A DNA stretch of 58,040 bases from PFJX01 sp031426735 (GTDB lineage: Bacteria > Pseudomonadota > Gammaproteobacteria > Burkholderiales > Thiobacillaceae): positions 1-58,040 of the forward strand of contig JASJPK010000110.1 in the NCBI GenBank assembly GCA_031426735.1, given 5' to 3'. Each line of letters starts with the position of its first letter. Positions within the stretch are counted from its first letter, which is position 1. The notes beneath the pieces were generated by a model. That model did not search any database. It was not told the origin of the DNA and saw only the letters and a list, made by a program, of their open reading frames with translations. This document shows, in pieces, positions 25,745-34,491 of this stretch. The position numbers and the translations under genes are program-made.

Positions 25745-28700
25745 CGCCCGCGACTGCCCGCCCGCTGCAAACCGAAGCGCAACTGCGGCGCAGCCACGAA
25801 ATCCTGGAATGCGTCAGCCGCCTGCTCGGCCTGTATGTCGGCGACAGCGATGCCGACACGGTGTTCGCCGCCGCCCTCGCCGACATCCTGCGTCTGACCG
25901 GCAGCCAGTACGGCTTTATCGCGGAACTGGGGCAGGCGGCGGACGGCACGCCCTATCTGCAGGCACTGGCCATTTCCAACATCGCCTGGGACGAGGCGAT
26001 GCGCCGGTTTTACGACCTGAACGCGCCATCCGGTTTCCGCTTCACCCACATGGATACGCTGGCGACGGCGGCGACACAGAGCGGCATGCCGGTGCTCGCC
26101 AACGATCCCGCCCGCGACCCGCGCAGTTGCGGCCGCCTGCCGGCCGGGCATCCGCCGCTGAACGCCTTCCTCGGCCTGCCCTTGCTGTGCGGCGCCAAGA
26201 TCCTGGGCAGCATCGGCCTGGCCAACCGCGCCGGCGGCTACGACGCCGACCTGCTGGCGGAACTGCGCCCGGTGGTCGACGCCTGCGCCCAGCTCGTCGC
26301 GGCCGGGCGCAACCGGCGCGCACGGCAGCAGGCGGAAACGGCTCTGCGCATGTACGAACGCATGGTGTCGTGCATGCCGGACCACATCTCCATGCTCGAC
26401 CGGGAATACCGCTATCTCGCCGTCAACGACACCTATCTGAGCCACCACGGCCTGCCGCGCGAAGCCATCGTCGGCCATAGCGTGGCGGAACTGCTCGGGC
26501 AGACGCTGTTCGACACGCTGGTGCGGGAAAAGCTCGACGCCTGCCTGGCCGGCGAGCGGGTGCATTACCAGCAATGGTTCGACTTCCCGGCGAGCGGGCG
26601 GCGCTTCGTCGATGTGACCTACACGCCGTATCGCAACGACACCGGCTGCATCGACGGCGTGATCGTGGCCTCGCGCGACCTGACCGAACTGGAACTGGCG
26701 CACCAGGCGCTGATGGAGACCGAAACGCGCTATCGCCTGATGGTCGATCAGGCCGCCGACGCGCTGTACATCCACGACCGGGACGGGCGCCTGGTCGACG
26801 TCAATCAGCGCGCCTGCGACAGCCTGGGCTACAGCCGGACGGAGTTGCTGGGCATGGCGGTGCTGGAGGTGGAACAGGATTTCAGCCTGGCCGCGGCGCG
26901 GGAATTCTGGGCGACGATGCAGCCCGGCCAGATTCTGACCCTGCATGGCCACCATCGGCGCAAGGACGCCACGCTGTTTCCGGTCGAAGTCCATGTCAGT
27001 TGTTTCGACATGAAGGGACAACGCCTGATCGCGGGCCTGGCGCGCGATGTCAGCGAGCGCATCCAAGCCGAGGAAAAACTGCGCCAGGCCGCCGTCGTGT
27101 TCGACAACACGCAGGAAGGCGTCATGGTGACCGACCGCGACGCGCGCATCCTGGCGGTCAATCCCGCATTCTGCGAAATCACCGGTTACGCCGAAGCGGA
27201 AGTGCTCGGCGAGACGCCGGCCAAGTTCAAATCGGGGCGGCACGACGCCGCCTTCTACCGGACCATGTGGGACGTTCTGCTCCGCACCGACCGCTGGCAG
27301 GGCGAGGTGTGGGACCGCCGCCGCGACGGCGAGATTTATCCGAAGTGGCTGTCGATCAGCGCGGTGCGCGACGCCGACGGACAGACCATGCGCTATGTCG
27401 CGCTGTTCGCCGACATCACCCACCTGAAGGAATCCGAAGCGCAGCTGGAACACCTGGCGCATTTCGACGTGCTCACCGATCTGCCCAACCGACTGTTGTT
27501 CAACTCGCGCCTGGAACATGCGCTGGAGCGCTCACGTCGGCACGGCCAGCGCCTGGCGCTGCTGTTCCTCGACCTGGATCGTTTCAAGACGATCAACGAC
27601 AGCCTCGGCCACCCGGCCGGCGACGAACTGCTGATCGAAGTCGCGCACCGCATCCGCGCCCGCCTGCGCGACGAAGACACGCTGGCGCGTCTGGGCGGCG
27701 ACGAGTTCGTCATTTTACTGGAGCAACAGGACGAGGCGCAGATGGCCGCCGTCGTCGCGCAGGATCTGTTGCAGGTACTCGCCGCGCCGGCGCAGCTCAG
27801 CAGCGGCCACGAGGTATTCATCAGCGCCAGCATCGGCATCAGCCTGTTTCCCGACGACGCCGACGACGCCACGCGCCTGGTCAGCAGCGCCGACGCCGCG
27901 CTGTACCAGGCCAAAGTGCAGGGCCGCAACACCTATTGTTTCTATACCGAGTCGCTGACCACGGCGGCCAACGAGCATCTCGCCCTGGAGACGAATCTGC
28001 GCCGCGGCCTGGAACGCGGCGAGTTCGTGCTGCACTACCAGCCCCTGATCGCCGCCCACGACGGCAGCCCGGTCGGCGTCGAGGCGCTGCTGCGCTGGCA
28101 GCCGCCGGGGGAAGCGCTGGTGGCGCCGGGCAAGTTCATCCCGATCGCCGAGGAAACCGGCCTGATCGTGCCGCTCGGCGAATGGGTGCTGCGCACCGCC
28201 TGCGCCCAGGCCCGCGCCTGGCTCGATGCCGGCCTGCCGCCGCTGTTGATGGCGGTGAACCTGTCCGGCCGCCAGTTCCAGTCCGAGAACATGGTCGCGC
28301 TGGTGCGCGCGGCGCTGGCCGACTCCGGCCTGCCGGCGCAATACCTGGAACTGGAATTGACCGAAAGCATCGTCATGAACCAGGCCGAACAAGCTATCGC
28401 CACCCTCGATGCGCTCAAGGCGCTGGGCGTGCGTCTGGCCATCGACGACTTCGGCACCGGCTATTCCTCGCTCGCCTACCTCAAGCGTTTCCCGATCGAC
28501 AAGCTCAAGATCGACCGCAGTTTCGTACATGGCGTGGCCGACAACAGCGACGACCGCGAGATCGCCGCAACCATCATCGCCATGGCGCGCAGCCTGAATC
28601 TGGATGTGCTGGCGGAAGGCGTCGAAACGGAACAGCAACTGGCCTTCCTGCGCCTGTATGGCTGCGACCAGTACCAGGGCTTCCTGTTCGGCAAGCCGAT

Positions 28701-28776
28701 GCCGGCAGCGCGGATGCAGGCGTGGCTGCAGGCGCAAGCGCGCGCGCGGCCGGAGCGCGGTACGGTGCCGCCATGA
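25741..28776 (+). CDS. GAF-PAS-GGDEF-EAL protein 2
   Basis: 1011 residues. It starts in the ATGA overlap with the upstream gene. An N-terminal GAF domain (about residues 15-190, RLTGSQYGFIAEL...GLPLLCGAKILGSIGLANR) is followed by three PAS units, GGDEF (652-656) and EAL (781-783). The first PAS is close in sequence to the first PAS of protein 1 (DHISMLDREYRYLAVNDTYL against DHISVLDRDYVYRLVNRTYL), and the GGDEF-EAL halves are also close, so the two genes are recent duplicates with different sensor sets. Both catalytic cores look intact. Confidence 0.93.
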   Translation: MTPATARPLQTEAQLRRSHEILECVSRLLGLYVGDSDADTVFAAALADILRLTGSQYGFIAELGQAADGTPYLQALAISNIAWDEAMRRFYDLNAPSGFRFTHMDTLATAATQSGMPVLANDPARDPRSCGRLPAGHPPLNAFLGLPLLCGAKILGSIGLANRAGGYDADLLAELRPVVDACAQLVAAGRNRRARQQAETALRMYERMVSCMPDHISMLDREYRYLAVNDTYLSHHGLPREAIVGHSVAELLGQTLFDTLVREKLDACLAGERVHYQQWFDFPASGRRFVDVTYTPYRNDTGCIDGVIVASRDLTELELAHQALMETETRYRLMVDQAADALYIHDRDGRLVDVNQRACDSLGYSRTELLGMAVLEVEQDFSLAAAREFWATMQPGQILTLHGHHRRKDATLFPVEVHVSCFDMKGQRLIAGLARDVSERIQAEEKLRQAAVVFDNTQEGVMVTDRDARILAVNPAFCEITGYAEAEVLGETPAKFKSGRHDAAFYRTMWDVLLRTDRWQGEVWDRRRDGEIYPKWLSISAVRDADGQTMRYVALFADITHLKESEAQLEHLAHFDVLTDLPNRLLFNSRLEHALERSRRHGQRLALLFLDLDRFKTINDSLGHPAGDELLIEVAHRIRARLRDEDTLARLGGDEFVILLEQQDEAQMAAVVAQDLLQVLAAPAQLSSGHEVFISASIGISLFPDDADDATRLVSSADAALYQAKVQGRNTYCFYTESLTTAANEHLALETNLRRGLERGEFVLHYQPLIAAHDGSPVGVEALLRWQPPGEALVAPGKFIPIAEETGLIVPLGEWVLRTACAQARAWLDAGLPPLLMAVNLSGRQFQSENMVALVRAALADSGLPAQYLELELTESIVMNQAEQAIATLDALKALGVRLAIDDFGTGYSSLAYLKRFPIDKLKIDRSFVHGVADNSDDREIAATIIAMARSLNLDVLAEGVETEQQLAFLRLYGCDQYQGFLFGKPMPAARMQAWLQAQARARPERGTVPP

Positions 28777-31556
28777 CGCGGGACCCGGCCGCCGACCTGC
28801 ACGTTCGGGCGCGGCTTGCACTGGTTGCCGCCGTGACGATAGGCGCCATGCTGCTGATCGCCGTCCTCTCCCTGGTCTCGCAAAACTATTCCCTGCGCCA
28901 CGACCGGGCGGAAAAAACGCGCCATCTGGTCGAGCTCGGCTACAGCGCCGTGGCGCACTTCCACAGCCTGGAACAGGCCGGCAGCCTGACCCGGGCGCAG
29001 GCGCAGCACGCCGCCATCGACGCAGTAAGGCACATGCGTTACGGCGAGCAGGAATACTTCTGGATCAACGACCTGCAGCCGCGCATGGTCATGCACCCGA
29101 CCCAGCCGCAACTGGACGGCCAGGATCTCGCCGGACAACGCGACGCCAAGGGCAAACACCTGTTCATCGAGATGCGGGACGTGGTCCGGCGCGACGGCGC
29201 CGGCTACGTCCGCTACTGGTGGCCGAAGCCGGGCCAGACCAGCGCCGAGCCCAAGATCTCCTACGTCAAAGGTTTCATGCCCTGGGGCTGGATCATCGGT
29301 TCGGGCGAGTACGTGGACGACATCGACCGGTCGTTCCGGAGCATGGCTGCTCGGCAGTTCGCCGTCATCGGCCTGGCGGTCCTGCTGCTGGGCGGGCTCA
29401 TGCTCTGGGTGGTGCGCCGGGTGGAAGCGGCGCTGACCCGCTATGCCACGGCGCTGGCCGACTCCAATGCCGAATTGCGCCAGGCTGCCACCGTGTACGA
29501 AACCACCCAGGAAGGCATCGTCATCCGCGACGCCGCATCGCGTGTGGTGGCGGTCAACCCGGCGTTCACCCGGATCACCGGCTACGCGCGCGAGGAGTTT
29601 CTCGGCCAGGCGCCGCAGTCGCTGCGCGCCGGGCGGCACGACGCGCAATTCCAGCAAGCCCTGGATCAGGCGATCGAACGGCACGGCCACTGGCAGGGCG
29701 AGCTGTGGAACCGGCGCAAGAACGGCGAGGAGTTTCCCGCCTGGGCGAGCATCAGCGCCATCAAGGACGAGGCGGGCCGGGTGAGCCATTACGCCGAGGT
29801 GTTCGCCGATATCACCGCGCTCAAGGCATCCGAGGCCAGACTGGACGATCTGGCCCACCATGATCCGCTGACCGGCCTGCCCAACCGGCTGTTGCTGGAC
29901 GCCCGCACCAAACACGCGCTGAGTCGGGCGAGCCGCCACGGCAACAAGCTGGCCGTGCTGTTCATCGACCTGGACCGCTTCAAGAACGTCAACGACACCC
30001 TCGGCCACCCCGCCGGCGATGTGCTGCTGCAACAAGTCGCCCAGCGCATCGCGGCCTGCGTGCGCGAGCAGGACACGGTCAGCCGCCTGGGCGGCGACGA
30101 ATTCACCGTGCTGCTGGAGGAGGTGGAGGCGGTCGCCAACGTCGGCTTGGTGGCCCGCAAGATCCTCGGCGCGCTGTCGGAAAAGATCGTCCTGTTCGGC
30201 CATGAGGTGTTCATCTCCGGCAGTATCGGCATCAGCCTCTATCCCGACGACGGCACCGACATCGCCACCCTGTTCAAGCACGCGGACAGCGCCCTGTACC
30301 GGGCCAAGGAACAGGGACGCGACAACTACCAGTTCTATACCCGGGAACTCACCCTGCAGGCGGAGATGCGCCTGGAAGTGGAAAACGACCTGCGCCAGGC
30401 CCTGGCGGCGGAGCAGTTCGAACTGTATTACCAGCCGCAGGTGGACCTGCACAGCGGCCGCATCGACGGCATGGAGGCGCTGCTGCGCTGGCGGCATCCG
30501 CGCCGCGGCCTGCTGCTGCCGGCGGAGTTCATCCCGCTGGCCGAAGAAACCGGCCTCATCATTCCGCTCGGCGCCTGGGTGCTCGCCACCGCCTGCGCCC
30601 AGGCCAAGGCCTGGCTGGATGCCGGCCTGGACATGGTGCCGGTGGCGGTCAACCTGTCGCCGCGCCAGTTCCGCCAGAAAGACCTGGTGCAGACGGTGGC
30701 CGCGACCCTGGCCGCGACCGGCCTGCCGGCGGCCTACCTGGAACTGGAAATCACCGAAGGGCTGGCCATGTATGACGTCGAGGAGAGCATCGCCGTACTG
30801 CACCGGTTGAAGGCATTGGGCACGCATATCGCCATCGACGATTTCGGCACCGGCTATTCCTCCCTGAGCTATCTCAAGCGCTTCCCCATCGACCGGATCA
30901 AGATCGACCTGTCCTTCGTGCGCAACATCACCACCGACCCGGACGACGCGGCTATTTCCGAAGCCATCATCGCCATGTCGCACAGCCTGAGCCATACGGT
31001 GATCGCCGAGGGGGTAGAGACCACCGCCCAGCGCGAATTCCTCACCGCCCGCCACTGCGACCAGATGCAGGGCTATCACTACAGCCGCCCCGCCCCGGCA
31101 GCGGACATGGAACGCATGCTGCGCGAACCCCGGCGCACCGACTGGAGCGGACAGGACACGACGGAACCGGCCCTGCTGCTGGTGGACGACGACGCCAGCG
31201 TACTGCGCGCGCTGGCGCGCGTATTCAAGCGCGACCACTACCGCCTGCTGCTCGCCGGCGACACCCGCGAGGCATTCGACCTGCTGGCCTGCAACAGCGT
31301 CGGCGTCATCGTCTCCGACCAGCGCATGCCGGATATGGAAGGGGTCGAATTCCTGCGCCGAGCCAAGTCGCTCTACCCGGATACGGTGCGCATCCTGCTC
31401 ACCGGCCATGCCGACCCGCAAACCATGGCGGAAGCCATCAACGCCGGGGCGGTCTTCAAGTTTATTGCCAAACCCTGGGATGACGACACGTTGCGGGCAT
31501 GCGTCGCCGACGCCTTCCGCCGCGCACGCAGGCGCGCGTCCGCCCGAGTCGGCTAG
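28773..31556 (+). CDS. Membrane Cache-PAS-GGDEF-EAL-REC protein 3
   Basis: 927 residues from the ATG in the ATGA overlap at 28773; longer open frames upstream are shadows. A membrane helix (about 14-36) and a second (about 193-213) enclose a periplasmic Cache domain with the typical YFWINDLQPRMVMHPTQPQL block. Then follow one PAS, GGDEF (440-444), EAL (568-570) and, at the C-terminus, a receiver domain (about 801-910, LLLVDDDASVLRAL, likely phospho-acceptor Asp near 849 in VSDQRMPDM). A receiver after the EAL is unusual; receivers normally lead. Its sequence (ILLTGHADPQTMAEAINAGAVFKFIAKPWDD) is like those of HD-GYP response regulators. No kinase is adjacent. Confidence 0.93.
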   Translation: MTRDPAADLHVRARLALVAAVTIGAMLLIAVLSLVSQNYSLRHDRAEKTRHLVELGYSAVAHFHSLEQAGSLTRAQAQHAAIDAVRHMRYGEQEYFWINDLQPRMVMHPTQPQLDGQDLAGQRDAKGKHLFIEMRDVVRRDGAGYVRYWWPKPGQTSAEPKISYVKGFMPWGWIIGSGEYVDDIDRSFRSMAARQFAVIGLAVLLLGGLMLWVVRRVEAALTRYATALADSNAELRQAATVYETTQEGIVIRDAASRVVAVNPAFTRITGYAREEFLGQAPQSLRAGRHDAQFQQALDQAIERHGHWQGELWNRRKNGEEFPAWASISAIKDEAGRVSHYAEVFADITALKASEARLDDLAHHDPLTGLPNRLLLDARTKHALSRASRHGNKLAVLFIDLDRFKNVNDTLGHPAGDVLLQQVAQRIAACVREQDTVSRLGGDEFTVLLEEVEAVANVGLVARKILGALSEKIVLFGHEVFISGSIGISLYPDDGTDIATLFKHADSALYRAKEQGRDNYQFYTRELTLQAEMRLEVENDLRQALAAEQFELYYQPQVDLHSGRIDGMEALLRWRHPRRGLLLPAEFIPLAEETGLIIPLGAWVLATACAQAKAWLDAGLDMVPVAVNLSPRQFRQKDLVQTVAATLAATGLPAAYLELEITEGLAMYDVEESIAVLHRLKALGTHIAIDDFGTGYSSLSYLKRFPIDRIKIDLSFVRNITTDPDDAAISEAIIAMSHSLSHTVIAEGVETTAQREFLTARHCDQMQGYHYSRPAPAADMERMLREPRRTDWSGQDTTEPALLLVDDDASVLRALARVFKRDHYRLLLAGDTREAFDLLACNSVGVIVSDQRMPDMEGVEFLRRAKSLYPDTVRILLTGHADPQTMAEAINAGAVFKFIAKPWDDDTLRACVADAFRRARRRASARVG

Positions 31557-31560
31557 CAAT

Positions 31561-31617
31561 TTCGTCATTCCGACCGGACGCACGAGCCGGCTGGAAATCG
31601 GCGCTCCAGCAGGACGC
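31561..31617. repeat. Dispersed repeat family B, copy 1
   Basis: A 57-bp element beginning TTCGTCATTCCGA and ending GGCGCTCCAGCAGGACGC, about 85% the same as the copy at 40000-40056. It follows the third GGDEF-EAL gene by 4 nt. Confidence 0.8.
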
Positions 31618-31723
31618 CGCTTTCGTGGGAAGTTCTGGATAGCGTGCTGACCAACCACTTTAAGGTCCGATTAATCCCCGTTTTTTAAAGTACCGGACAT
31701 ACTCCTTAAACGAGGTTTGCCCG

Positions 31724-32347
31724 ATGCTCGCACAACCGCTTTATCGCGCCCTACCCGCGCGCAAGCACGTCCCTGTGACGACCTGGGCGATTGCGCTGGA
31801 TTCCCCCCGCCGCAGTGACATCGAGGGTTTCATCCGCAACGTTTTTCAACGTCACTACGCGGCCCGCGTTACCAGCTTCGCACCCGATCTGATGCAACTC
31901 GAACAGGCCGGACGCATTGCCGCCGCGGCCGGTTGGCGTAGCGCGGCAAGCCAACGTTTGTATCTGGAAACCTATCTCGACCACCCGGTGCACGAGCGGA
32001 TCGAGCGCCTGGCCGGCCATCCGGTGGCGCGCGAACGCATCGCCGAAGTCGGCAATCTGGCCGCGGTCACGCCGGGTGGCGGCGCACGCATGATCCTGGC
32101 GCTGGCCGAACATCTGGATCGCCTCGGTTTCGAGTGGGTGGTGTTCACCGCCACGCAGGAACTCATCGGCATCTTCGCCAAGCTCGGCTTGCCGCCGCTG
32201 GCGCTGGGTATTGCCGATCCGAGTCGCTTGGGTGCGGCGGCGAGCGACTGGGGCCGCTATTACGACAGCCGGCCCGTGGTGGTTGCCGGCCGCATTCGTC
32301 TGGCGCTGGAACGGTTTCAACCGCACTGCGAGGTTCTGCATGGCTGA
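31724..32347 (+). CDS. Thermostable haemolysin family protein (GNAT-like)
   Basis: 207 residues without a signal peptide. The blocks AGWRSAASQRLYLETYLDHPVHERI and RIAEVGNLAAVTPGGG match the thermostable haemolysin family (PF12261), which has an acyltransferase-like fold related to N-acyl synthases. The old name comes from a Vibrio protein, and the real activity of most members is unknown. The start ATG at 31724 follows AACGAGG. Its end overlaps the acyl-AMP ligase gene by 8 nt. With the next three genes it forms a tight operon, so a role in making or modifying an acyl compound is a fair inference. Confidence 0.85.
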   Translation: MLAQPLYRALPARKHVPVTTWAIALDSPRRSDIEGFIRNVFQRHYAARVTSFAPDLMQLEQAGRIAAAAGWRSAASQRLYLETYLDHPVHERIERLAGHPVARERIAEVGNLAAVTPGGGARMILALAEHLDRLGFEWVVFTATQELIGIFAKLGLPPLALGIADPSRLGAAASDWGRYYDSRPVVVAGRIRLALERFQPHCEVLHG

Positions 32348-33827
32348 TCGGCTGTTCGCGGCGTTGCACGCGTTGCCCGACACGCACGTACTGCTGTCCG
32401 GCAACGGCCAGCGGCACACGGCGGCGACTTTGCGCCTGGACGTCGAGCGTCTGGCCATGCGCCTGCAGCAACTCGACGGCAAAGTCATCGGCCTGCTGGC
32501 GGATAACGGCCCGGCCTGGGTGACGGCCGATCTGGCGGCGCTGCAAAGCGGCGTGGTGTGTCTGCCGCTGCCCGGTTTCTTCAGCGATAGCCAGTTGCAC
32601 CACGCGCTGACCAGCACGGCGGCCGATCTGCTGCTGACCGACCAGGCCGCGCGCGTGCTCGGACTGGACCTTGGCTTCCGCGCCATCGGCCAGTGGGATG
32701 GTCTCGTCCTGCTGCGCCGCGACGTTGTTCCGGCAGCATTGCCGGCGGGCACGGCCAAGATTTCCTTTACTTCGGGCAGCACCGGCCAGCCCAAGGGCGT
32801 CTGCCTGACCGCGGCGGGGTTGCTCGACACCGCCGTGGCGGTGAGCGCCGCATTGGCCGATTTACCGATCGAACGGCATCTGGCGGTCCTGCCGCTGGCC
32901 TTGCTGCTGGAAAACGTCGCCGGCATCTACGCCCCCTTGCTGCGCGGCGCGGAAATCGTCTTGCCGAAACTGGCCGATCTGGGCTGGCGCGGCATGGGCA
33001 ACTTCGATCCTTTACAGCTGGCCAAACAGGTCGAAGCGACGCAGCCCGCCAGCCTGATTCTGGTGCCGGAACTGCTCAAGGCGTGGACGCTGGCGCTGCA
33101 TGCGAGCAATCGTCGCGCTCCCGCCAGCCTGCAGTTCGTCGCGGTCGGCGGCGCACGCTGCGACAGCGCGCTGATCGAAGCCGCCCGCAGCGTCGGCCTG
33201 CCTGCCTATGAGGGTTACGGCATGACCGAATGCGGCTCCGTGGTCAGCCTGAATCGCCCCGGCGCCGAGCAACCCGGCAGCGTCGGGCAGCCGTTGCAGC
33301 ATGTCCGCATCCGGGTCGACGCCGCGCGCGAAATCCGGATCGAGAGCCGCGCATTCCTGGGTTATCTCGATGCCGAGACGGACACACACGCCGGCGAATT
33401 CGCCACGGGCGACCTGGGCCACCTGGATGCCGCCGGCTTCCTGCAGCTTTCCGGCCGCCGCAAGAATCTGATCATCACCGCCTACGGCCGCAACGTGGCG
33501 CCCGAATGGGTCGAAGCGGCGCTGCTGGCGCAGCCGGAAATCGCGCAAGCAGTCGTCGTCGGCGAAGCGCGGCCCTGGCTGGCCGCCCTGCTGGTTCCGG
33601 CGCACGGCGTGGCAACACCGAAGCTGGCTGCCGTAATCGCCCGTGCCAACGCCACCTTGCCGGATTACGCCTGGATCGGCGGCTGGCTGGCCTGCGCGCC
33701 TTTCTCCGTCGCCAACGGCATGGCAACCGGCAACGGCCGCCCGGTCCGGGCCGCCATCCTGCCTATCCATGCCGCCGCGCTCGAATCGCTCTACTCTCCA
33801 AAGGAAGCCATCCATGCCGTTCTATGA
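32340..33827 (+). CDS. AMP-dependent acyl-CoA synthetase/ligase
   Basis: 495 residues of the ANL adenylating family. The P-loop-like TSGSTGQPKG is at 144-153, YEGYGMTECGSV is the A5 motif, ATGDLGHLD is A7 and GRRKNLIITAYGRNVAPEWVE is A8. The catalytic Lys of A10 is expected in the C-terminal segment, where NGMATGNGRPVR stands in place of the usual NG(L)xTxxxKxxR; the usual Lys appears to be Arg or absent. It would activate a carboxylic acid, probably fatty, as acyl-AMP. It overlaps both neighbours (8 nt upstream, 14 nt downstream). Confidence 0.88.
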   Translation: MADRLFAALHALPDTHVLLSGNGQRHTAATLRLDVERLAMRLQQLDGKVIGLLADNGPAWVTADLAALQSGVVCLPLPGFFSDSQLHHALTSTAADLLLTDQAARVLGLDLGFRAIGQWDGLVLLRRDVVPAALPAGTAKISFTSGSTGQPKGVCLTAAGLLDTAVAVSAALADLPIERHLAVLPLALLLENVAGIYAPLLRGAEIVLPKLADLGWRGMGNFDPLQLAKQVEATQPASLILVPELLKAWTLALHASNRRAPASLQFVAVGGARCDSALIEAARSVGLPAYEGYGMTECGSVVSLNRPGAEQPGSVGQPLQHVRIRVDAAREIRIESRAFLGYLDAETDTHAGEFATGDLGHLDAAGFLQLSGRRKNLIITAYGRNVAPEWVEAALLAQPEIAQAVVVGEARPWLAALLVPAHGVATPKLAAVIARANATLPDYAWIGGWLACAPFSVANGMATGNGRPVRAAILPIHAAALESLYSPKEAIHAVL

Positions 33828-34491
33828 ACATCTGATCGCGGCCACCGCCGCCGAGCGCGAGCAACTGTTCGCCGCGCCCGCCATTGCCACCTGTTTGCGC
33901 CGCGAGATCACGTTGCCGACCTATCTCGCCTTTCTGCAGGAGGCCTTCCACCACGTGCGCCACACCACACCGTTGCTGATGGCGGTCGGCAGTCGCTTGC
34001 CGGAACGGCTGGAATGGCTGCGCAAACCAGTGGCAGAGTACATCGCGGAAGAAATCGGCCATGAGGAATGGATCCTCGACGACATCGCGGCGGCCGGCGG
34101 CGATGTCGTCGCTGCGCGCGCCAGCCAGCCGCAGCGGCCGGCCGAAATCATGGTGGCCTACGCCTACGACCTGGTGCAGCGGCGCAATCCGGCCGGCTTC
34201 TTCGGCATGGTGTTCGTGCTGGAAGGCACCAGCGTCGCGCTCGCCTTGCAAGCCGCCGATCTGATCCAGCAAACACTCGGTCTGCCCGACGCGGCGTTTT
34301 CCTACCTGCGCTCGCACGGCACGCTGGACCAGGAACACACGCGCCATCTGGCCGAACTGGTGAATCGGATGACGCCGGAAGATCAGGCCGAAGTGGTGCA
34401 CTGCGCGCGCGTGTTCTACCAACTGTATGGCGACATTTTCCGAGGCTTGCCGCTGCCGCAAACAGCCCGCAAGGAGACGACATGGAACTGA
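33814..34491 (+). CDS. Haem-oxygenase-like di-iron enzyme (HDO/TenA fold)
   Basis: 225 residues, an iron-containing redox enzyme of the haem-oxygenase-like fold. A full set of di-iron ligands can be placed: Glu43, Glu80/His83 (EEIGHEEW), Glu137, and His168-x3-Asp172-x2-His175 (HGTLDQEH). The HxxxDxxH motif and the spacing follow the haem-oxygenase-like di-iron oxidases (such as UndA and SznF). That group includes enzymes that oxidise fatty acids or amines. The ATG at 33814 lies inside the end of the ligase gene and its own end overlaps the SDR gene by 10 nt. The substrate is unknown; an acyl product of the ligase is the natural guess. Confidence 0.82.
   Translation: MPFYEHLIAATAAEREQLFAAPAIATCLRREITLPTYLAFLQEAFHHVRHTTPLLMAVGSRLPERLEWLRKPVAEYIAEEIGHEEWILDDIAAAGGDVVAARASQPQRPAEIMVAYAYDLVQRRNPAGFFGMVFVLEGTSVALALQAADLIQQTLGLPDAAFSYLRSHGTLDQEHTRHLAELVNRMTPEDQAEVVHCARVFYQLYGDIFRGLPLPQTARKETTWN

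Noticed and set aside
26574..28772. Upstream extension of the third GGDEF-EAL gene
   Set aside because: It overlaps the second GGDEF-EAL gene in another frame. The real start is the ATG in the ATGA overlap at 28773, directly before a membrane helix.
31724..32347. Calling the thermostable-haemolysin-family gene a toxin
   Set aside because: It has no signal peptide or pore-forming features, and its operon partners are metabolic enzymes.
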